Below are positions 56,236 through 64,000 of a DNA stretch of 64,000 bases, piece by piece (the first letter of the stretch is position 1; the number at the start of each line of letters is the position of its first letter). The notes beneath the pieces are model-generated. The model was not told the DNA's origin. It saw only the letters and a list, made by a program, of their open reading frames with translations, and did not search any database. The stretch lies in assembly GCA_032164245.1 (NCBI GenBank), contig JAVMKO010000010.1, positions 46,336,848 through 46,400,847 on the forward strand, given 5' to 3'. The DNA is from Sternotherus odoratus. Its lineage: Eukaryota; Chordata; Testudines; Kinosternidae. A program made the translations under genes and the position numbers.

Positions 56236-58545
56236 CTTGCATGTAGCTGGACAACGGAGTGGTATCAATTGTGATTTGTATTTTTGTCTCCTAATGTCTT
56301 CATAATACTGTACATCCCAAAGCCTGATGAGATGAAAGACCTCTATCAAAAAACAAGGAACAACTCTTCATCCAGGTTCTGATCTTCCCAGGCGAGGGAA
56401 TATCCTCTACTGAGCCAGGCATATAGCAGCATGGCCAGTGTGCTCTGGCTAGAGGAAAACCATCCTTCTGTCCTAAAGAAGTCATCCCATATAGGGGAGA
56501 ATTAGGCTACTAAATGAGAGATGGCTATATGGTTTCATGAACACCTTTGCCATTATAAACACCAACAGACTGTTTTAGGGAGTGTGCCCTGTACGTAGGG
56601 AGGGGACCTAGAAGTAGAATATCTGCCGCTAGCACATGTGATGTATTTAGCAGTTCTGATGTCGTCACACACACATTCCTGCTCTTCCTCCAGAATACCC
56701 CCTGAAAGGCCACCCAAATCTACATTTCCAGTCCAGTGAACTTTTGATTGGAGAGCAATACCTACAGGTAGGGGGTCCCCACACCAAGAGATGTCCTACC
56801 CATTCAATCTTTTAAAAAGATTAAGTAGACTATTGCTTGCTTCCACAAACTAGAAGCATCTTGCAGTTTGGAGAGGGGAGAAACAGTGACCCTGGAACTT
56901 TGAGCAATAAGGAAAGTTCAATAATGCTAATGTTCTGCTACAAATGGGATAAAAAGCACCCATCAAAACAAATATATGAGAGTTAGAATTGTTAGTCTGC
57001 TATGCAGTTGACTTGCTCTGTTTATTATGCAGAAAGGACTGGTAGTGATGCTATATAAAATTGCTCAACACTTCCCATTAAAATCCCATTTTTAATCGCT
57101 TATAACGCTGCCACACTTTAACAGCTCAGGCAAAAGATTTCCATTCTTGCTCTCTACCTTTAGGGTGAATTTTTCTGGGAAGACTCACCAAAATTTAATT
57201 TGACAATACTAACTTTTTTATGACCAGTTTTTAAAAAGAGCTCTAGCACCTTTGGAACTTGTGAATTGGCTTGTATGTAAACTCATGTCCAAGAGGGGCC
57301 TTTTACGGTTCTAATAAAACACAACTAAATGTGGTCAAGTTATAAGCCTCAGAAAAATCACCATTTGTACTGGCTGAGTAGAAGTTGTCATAGGTTTGCT
57401 GTCAAAATCTCTGAACAATCCACCTGCATTAAGCATGCTGCCTGGCCCTGCTGAGGCATCTTGCTGAGCATGAGGCATCATGCTGCCTGGCCCTGCTGAG
57501 GCATCTCCAGCATATGGAAAGAACCATGCCTCCAGCTAGAACAAAAATCGCTCAATCCCCTCCTGGGCTCTGACATCAAAATATCTTTTCACCTATGGGA
57601 AGGTGCATGGTTTCCATATATGTGCTCCCATGCCTTGCTGATCAGCCTGTATATTGGCTTTTCCCATCCCGATACCTTTTAAGCTAATGAAAGGTACACT
57701 GAGCAGGGAACCTGGCGATCATGAGTTCATAATAACTCATCTACTTCACTTACTGACATCAATATTTCTGGGCTTTTTTTTTTTTAGCAAGGCAGGTTTT
57801 CCTGCAGTTTCAGATAGAATAATACACAGTTTATATATAAGGTCACTTTCAGCAGAGCTGGAATTAAAGCCTAGCTTTCCCATATGACAGACTTCCATCT
57901 CAGCACTGAGTCCCCCTGCTTTTCAGAAAGTCTGCCAAATCTGTGTGCTTGTCCATGCTGTATGTAAAATGGAAATTCTCACATATGTAACCAACTGCTT
58001 GTGATGAGTGTGCTGAGCCTGATGAGTCATTGGAAATAACTAGCTGCAAGTCCTAAGTGTCCAGCCAATCCAGTCTAACCAGGTGACGCCAAGGCAGGTC
58101 TATAGGTTGCTAATGAAAGCAGCTATTCTAGTCTGCTCAGTGTTGCTACCTGGCTGGGGATGCTCCTTGCTAGCTGGCAGTTCTGATAGATTGCTCCTGC
58201 TCAACCCACAGCTGGCCACTTAGCTCTCCTGACACTGTCGGATGTGATGAGTCAGCATGCTCTATAGCAGCTGACCTATGGGTGATCACAACCTCCTTCT
58301 GCTGTCCTCTCACGTGGTTACTCTTTTAGCTCAAGATGTAGCAGTCTGTGCTGTGTATCTAATGGTCCTAGATTAAACCCTGCTGATCAGTGGTGAGCTG
58401 ATACACTTGTACATGAATCCCTTTGATTTCTCATCTGCCACAAGCATGACAAGGGAGGGGCTGTGTGAGTGTGTGGGGGAGGAGCAGGGGAGTGACTGGT
58501 GGAAGGAGGGAGGGGTAGTGCATGTGTCTGGCTGAGCAGTGTGTG
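56236..58545. other. no gene; 45-bp tandem duplication near 57.45 kb
   Basis: CATGCTGCCTGGCCCTGCTG occurs at 57434 and 57479 (period 45 bp). Otherwise nothing recognised. Probably GSG1L intron. Confidence 0.4.
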
Positions 58546-58553
58546 GCCAGAGA

Positions 58554-59110
58554 CAGGGCCGGCGACAGGGGGGTACTACGGGTAGAGCTGTACCGGGCCC
58601 CAGACTTAAGGGGGGGCCCCTTAAGTCCGGGGCCCATATTCCCCTCCTTGTCGCCGGGTCTGTCTCCGTGGGCTGGGTGCAGGCGGCGCTCATGCCGGGA
58701 TGGTTTATTGCCACCGCCCGCCGCTGAGGTTAGGGGCGCGGGGTGGAGCTAGGAGCAGCTGCCTTGCTGGAGCCTGGGAAAACCCCTCCCCCGGTGTGCT
58801 GGGGCGGGAGCGTGTTCCGGGGTAGCCCCGGCGGGAGACCGGCCCCATGCCTGCCCCGCCTGCAGCAGGCGGGGCGGCCGGCCGCTGGTAGGATCCTCCC
58901 AGGAAGTGTAGGGCGCTGCCTGCCCAGCTGCTTCTGTGGGGCGGACACGTGGTGAGCGGCCGGTCTGCTGGGGGGGGGGGGGTGAGGCGGGGCCGGATGG
59001 GCCGTGGGGAAGCTGCCCCCGGGGCAGCCCCCCACTGTGGGTCCGCTATCAGAGTAGGGGGCCCCCAACAATCAGAGTAGGGGGCCCCAAAATTTCTGTC
59101 GCTGGCCCTG
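58554..59110. mobile_element. GC-rich hAT-type element with perfect 8-bp target duplication
   Basis: CAGGGCCGGCGACAG at the left and CTGTCGCTGGCCCTG at the right are inverted with one mismatch. GCCAGAGA flanks both ends perfectly (58546-58553 and 59111-59118). An internal inverted repeat (GGGCCCCAGACTTAAGG ... CCTTAAGTCCGGGGCCC) lies at about 58593-58634. Very GC- and CpG-rich, no transposase. The perfect duplication suggests a fairly recent insertion. Confidence 0.92.
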
Positions 59111-60129
59111 GCCAGAGATGGGCACTGTGTTTGTGGTGAGGAACGGGGGTGATCCGTGAGGAACGATGAGCATGCAAGGGGCTGAGCAGCTTCAGTGTGG
59201 AAGAAGAATGGGCTCTGTGCATGGGGGGGCGAGGAGATGGGTTGTGTTTGCAATGGGGTGGGGCAAAGTAGGTGGTTTGTGAGGGGGATGATGGCTGGCA
59301 TGTGTGCAGGGGAGCTGGGCAATGCCTATAACCTGGGAAAGGGAGGTAGCAGGAGGGTCTGTGCAGGATGTGCAGTGTGTTGGTGGGGAAATGGGTGGTT
59401 TGGAGGTTAATGGCAGTTTGTGCAGGGAGATGGGTGGCATGTGGGGAGGATGGGTGTATACGTGAAAATGCATGTTAGTAAGAGTGTGGGGAGGAAATGG
59501 GTAGAAGGAGGATGGGCGATGGATGAGTTTGGGAGGAATGAGTTGTGTGGGGGATAGACCGTAGGGGTGGGGGAGGCAATGAATGTGTGTGAGGGGGAGG
59601 AGTGGTGCATGTGAGGCAAACATGCATGTGTGGAGGGGACAGGGAAGTGTATGGGTGGGGACAGCAAAACTGGTAATGTGCATGCCGGGAGATAGGCAGC
59701 ATGTGTGTGTGTGTGTGTGGAGGACTGGTAAGGTGGTCTGTGTGTGTGCATGTGAGAGAGGAAGAGATGGGCTGTGAAGGGTGTGTGTGAAGAAGCATGG
59801 GCTGTGTGTGTGTGAGGTGTGTGTGTTTGGAGAGGATGAGCAGTTTGTGTGTAGGGAGTTGTGTGTGAGGAGGTAGGCAGTCTGCACACAGAGGGATGGA
59901 CACTGGGGAAGAGAGCTGGTGTGTGTGGAGGGGAAGGAGCACTAGGCATCTAGGGGACAGGCATACAGTATGCATGAGGGTGGAATGGAAACTTGTAGGT
60001 GGGTGGAGCTGGGCAGTGTTTGTGAGGGGGTGACCTGTGAGGGGGGGCGACCTGTGGGGGGGGGTGACCTGTGAGGGGTGTGTGCATGCAGAGGGATGCA
60101 GAGTGTGTGTGAGGTAGTGGGTACAGAGA

Positions 60130-60480
60130 ATTCTTTCCTGGGTGTCTGGCTGGGGAGTCTTGCCCACATGCTCAGGGTTCAGCTGATCGTCATATTTGGG
60201 GTCAGGAAGGAATTTTCCTCCAGGGCAGATTGGCAGAGGCCCTGGAGGTTTTTCACCTTCCTCTGCAGCGTGGAGCATGGGTCACTTCCTAGAGGATTCT
60301 CTGCACCTTGAAGTCTATAAACCATGATTTGAGGACTTTGATGGCTGAGACATAGGTGAGAGGTTTATTACAGGGGTGGGTGAGTGAGATTCTGTGGCCT
60401 GCGTTGTGCAGGAGGTCAGACTAGATGATCATAATGGTCCCTTCTGACCTTAAAGTCTGAGTCTATGAGCTATGGGGATG
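60130..60480 (+). mobile_element. CR1 LINE 3' fragment inside the GT-rich field
   Basis: Sense copy with GGGGTCAGGAAGGAATTTTC, GGCAGAGGCCCTGGAGG, GAGGTCAGACTAGATGATCA and TAATGGTCCCTTCTGACC. It splits the repeat field, so it postdates at least part of it. Confidence 0.9.
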
Positions 60481-61248
60481 GATTGTTGGTGTGTGGGGTG
60501 GGGGTGGGGACGGGGGAGGAATAAGGAGAGGTTTTTGTGGAGGGTTGTGTGAGGGGGATGCTTGGTGAGTAAGGAACAGGTAGGGTGTGGGGGAGTATGG
60601 TATGGGGGGACGGAAACGTCTGGGGGGATGGGTAGTGCATGTATATGTAGGCAGATGTGTGGTGTTTGAGCAGGATGAGCAGTGTGGAGAGAGAATGTGG
60701 GAAGCTGGTGATGGGGGGGGGGGGACGACAATATGGGCAGTGTGCTTGCAAGGGGGTCGGGTGGTATGTGAATGTGTGAGATAGGTGATTTGTGGGGGAA
60801 GTGTGGAGAAGATGGCAGGCTGTTGTGAGGGGATGATTAGCATGTGTAGCAGAATGGCAGGCTTGTGTGTATGTGGGGAGATGTGTGTATTACTGGAAGA
60901 GGATGGGCTGTGTGAGTGCTTGCAAGACTGGGCAGTGGGTGATAGGTAATGGGGCTCGGGAGGATGGGTGGTTGTGTGTGAAGAGAGGTGGGTAGTAGGT
61001 ATGGAGGGGAATGTGATTTGTAAGTAGGATGCATGGGATGGGGGGTATGGCTAGGAGGAGCAGTGGGTGTATGCAAGGAAGGCTGCAGAGCATGGGGGAT
61101 GGTTTGTAGATGGATGGGATAATGTGGATGAGCAGTGTGTGGGCCCACTTGGGGAGGGGGATGGATGCATGTGTTTATGGGTAAAGACATGGCTTGGGTC
61201 TATGTGGAGGAGAATGGGGTGTGTTAGTATTCTGGGTGAAGACGGGCG

Positions 61249-61250
<2 letters not shown>

Positions 61251-61295
<45 letters not shown>
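61251..61295. repeat. (GT)n microsatellite
   Basis: About 22 uninterrupted GT units. Confidence 0.98.
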
Positions 61296-61296
<1 letters not shown>

Positions 61297-61680
61297 TGGG
61301 GCCAGGTGCGTTGTGTATATGTGAGCACAGAGTGTGGAGGTTGGGAGATGTATGCAGGCAGCAGGGGAATCAAGTATTTGTTGTGGGTGCTCATGTGTTT
61401 ATTTGAGAGTGAGTGGTTGGTGCACATGATGGGGGAGGAGGGAGGTGACTTCACCCTTTTTAGAATGAGGAGATGTGCATGTGGCAGGGTGAGAAGTGTT
61501 GTGCATGTGTGGAGAGGCTGTGAGAAATCGATGGGGCGTGTTGGGTGAGGTGTGTGTACAGGGCAAGGAGGACCAGTTCTGTGTGTGGACATGCATGGGT
61601 GAGGGTGACGGGGAGTAAGTAGGTGTCTGGGGGAGGATGTGGAATAATGAGGGGGTCTGATGTGTTCCAGGGGGAGGCTG

Positions 61681-62783
<1,103 letters not shown>

Positions 62784-63089
62784 CAGTAAACCCTCGATTT
62801 AACGGACCTCGATTTAACGGACTTCGGATGCAACGGACAAAATTTCTGAGCAAGTCTGATGCATCCGAAATTCATTTCTCGCGGGCTGGCTGCCGGCTCC
62901 CGCCCGGGTCCCACCTGCGGGCGGGCTGGCTGGCTGCCGGCTCCTGCCCGAGTCCCACAAGCGGGTCCCCCCTGTGGCGGTCGGGCTGCTGCTCCAACAG
63001 CTCGTTGGTTTTTTTAATTAAATAACGGACTTTCTGATTGAACGGACACTCCCTCGCCCGAATTAGTCCGTTAAATGGAGGTTTTACTG
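62784..63089. mobile_element. Tigger/pogo-like MITE, copy 3 (short)
   Basis: Left CAGTAAACCCTCGATTTAAC, right GTTAAATGGAGGTTTTACTG. The left flank is TA; the right flank is CA, a mutated TA. It carries the duplicated CCTCGATTTAACGGA seen in copy 2, but only two or three GC-rich minisatellite units (62885-62985). It appears to sit inside an older AT-rich element whose sequence resumes at about 63090. Confidence 0.85.
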
Positions 63090-63610
63090 CATTCACAAGT
63101 TTGGGTCAACAGATTCAGCTGAATAAAAAATATTCAAAACAATTTCAACATTTTCAGAATGTTTTGACTTTTTAGTTTGAAATGACATTTTAAGAATTGT
63201 AGCTGGATTTTTTTAAAAAGGTTTAAAACCCACACCAATATGTAACGTAATACCTTGAAAATCCAAAAATTTCACTTCAGATCAAACAATGTTTTGTTTA
63301 ACCAGTAATAGGTTTGGGGTTTTTGGTTGGGGTCTTTTCATTTTGGCCACTAACTATGGATTATTTGTTCCGCTCAAACTCTGGCCTGACCTCCGCAATG
63401 CAAGGCAGGATAACTTGGGCTGCGATTCTTATCCTTGGCAATGAGAAGTCCTGTCTGGTAACATGTTGGGGTGAAGTTTTTCAAACGAATAGTTTATTCC
63501 CAAAAGTGTTCTAAAATTATTCATGAATGTGATATGAATTCATTGAATGGTTTTAGTCGGGTTTTTATTTGTATTTTTTGGGCTATGGTGCTATTCAAAA
63601 CAGCAGTAGG
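63090..63610. other. AT-rich repeat-like sequence, otherwise unassigned
   Basis: TTCAAAACAATTTCAACATT and similar motifs resemble the interior of the MITE at 54266. No ends identified. Confidence 0.35.
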
Positions 63611-63614
63611 AAGA

Positions 63615-63770
63615 AGTGGTGCCCACTGTATAGTTCAGTGATTAGGGACCTTACCTGGGCTGTGGGAGACCCCAGTTTGGCTCCCTCCTCTGTCTAATGT
63701 GGAATTTGAACTGGGGTCTCTCACACTGCAGGAGAGAGCACTGAGCTATAGGGTAGTGTGAGGCAGGTTT
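63615..63770. repeat. tRNA-like SINE foldback
   Basis: TAGTTCAGTGATTAGGGACC and CAGTTTGGCTCC resemble pol III A and B boxes. The second half (GAACTGGGGTCTCTCACACT ... GCACTGAGCTATAGGG) is an inverted, diverged copy of the first, so the unit can fold back on itself. Not an intact tRNA. Confidence 0.6.
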
Positions 63771-63774
63771 CTCT

Positions 63775-64000
63775 GGATATGTCTACACTGCACTAAAAGA
63801 CCTGCAATGCAGCCAGGCTGGGTCAGTTGACTCATGCTCCCCGTCTTGGGTTGTGGGGCAATAAAATTGTGGTGCAGACCCACCCAACCCCCATGCAGGG
63901 TCTCAGAGCTCAGGCTCCAGCCTGAGCCCAAATGTCTCTGCTGCTGTTTTTAGTCCAGTCCTAGGAGCCTGTGTCAGCTGACCTGGGTTCTGGGATTCGA
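63775..64000. mobile_element. Harbinger-like MITE, cut by the window end
   Basis: Begins GGATATGTCTACACTGCACT and continues CCAGGCTGGGTCAGTTGACT, then CAGGCTCCAGCCTGAGCCC. The start resembles the GTCTACACT termini at 38360. The right end lies outside the window. Confidence 0.6.

Larger units (their letters stand above)
59119..61680. repeat. GT-rich, strand-asymmetric degenerate repeat field, part 2
   Basis: About 2.5 kb in which the + strand has very little C. Loose units of about 30-50 bp recur, built on GTGTGTGxGGGGAGGATGGGC-like motifs (for example GGAGATGGGTGGCATGTG, GGGGATGGGTAG). Long frames on the - strand (up to 267 codons) are His/Thr/Pro/Ser-rich and come from the repeat. A CR1 end (60130-60480) and a pure (GT)n run (61251-61295) lie inside. 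Confidence 0.7.

Noticed and set aside
59192..60278. Long antisense open frames (up to 267 codons) rich in His, Thr, Pro and Ser
   Set aside because: They follow the GT-rich repeat composition, overlap in several frames and have no domain, splice signals or conserved motif.

Overview
This window looks like nuclear DNA of a reptile, most likely a turtle. The support is many CR1 LINE copies in both orientations, an L2-like and an L1-like LINE relic, a DIRS-like gag relic, and many hAT, Tigger/pogo and Harbinger-like nonautonomous DNA elements, some sharing motifs I associate with turtle genomes. Real protein-coding sequence is sparse, spliced and intron-rich. No operons, CRISPR arrays, rRNA or intact tRNA genes are visible.

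Host genes. (1) On the + strand, an 89-nt exon (1860-1948) and a 59-nt terminal exon (3425-3483) join in phase and are followed by AATAAA at 3663. They are the 3' end of a gene lying to the left. The human order (KATNIP and GSG1L convergent) makes KATNIP a candidate, but I do not recognise the peptide. (2) On the - strand, exons at 25476-26072 and 22064-22493 join in phase and encode a Ser/Thr/Pro-rich linker, a coiled-coil-like stretch and a C-terminal BEN domain. A candidate start exon lies at 26516-26532. (3) On the - strand at 62289-62456 is one clear internal exon of GSG1L, a claudin-like AMPA-receptor auxiliary protein, with matching splice sites and phases. I could not find the next GSG1L exon. 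If it lies beyond the left edge, the BEN gene sits inside a GSG1L intron on the same strand.

Layout. 1-3.7 kb: Tigger-like MITE, CR1, hAT MITE and the + strand gene end. 3.7-11.3 kb: intergenic, with an LTR-like element, L1 relic and DIRS-like gag relic. 12.8-16.8 kb: two - strand CR1 copies, the second nearly full-length and interrupted by another repeat. 17-20.8 kb: microsatellite, a 710-bp Harbinger-like MITE and an LTR-like sequence. 22-26.5 kb: BEN gene. 28.6-29.2 kb: second Tigger-like MITE. 32.6-35.8 kb: decayed ZBED5/SCAND3-type hAT transposon split by a large palindromic insertion with 13-bp target duplications. 38-44 kb: MITEs. 44.7-46.7 kb: L2-like LINE relic. 48.5-54.7 kb: CR1 with nested LTR-like element, then a cluster of DNA elements with intact target duplications. 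55.5-61.7 kb: a strongly strand-asymmetric GT-rich repeat field. 62.3-64 kb: GSG1L exon, third Tigger-like MITE and SINE-like foldback.

I found no convincing new multi-gene system. The most interesting items are the BEN gene model, the minisatellite inside the Tigger-like family, the palindrome inside the hAT relic, and the missing GSG1L 3' exon.
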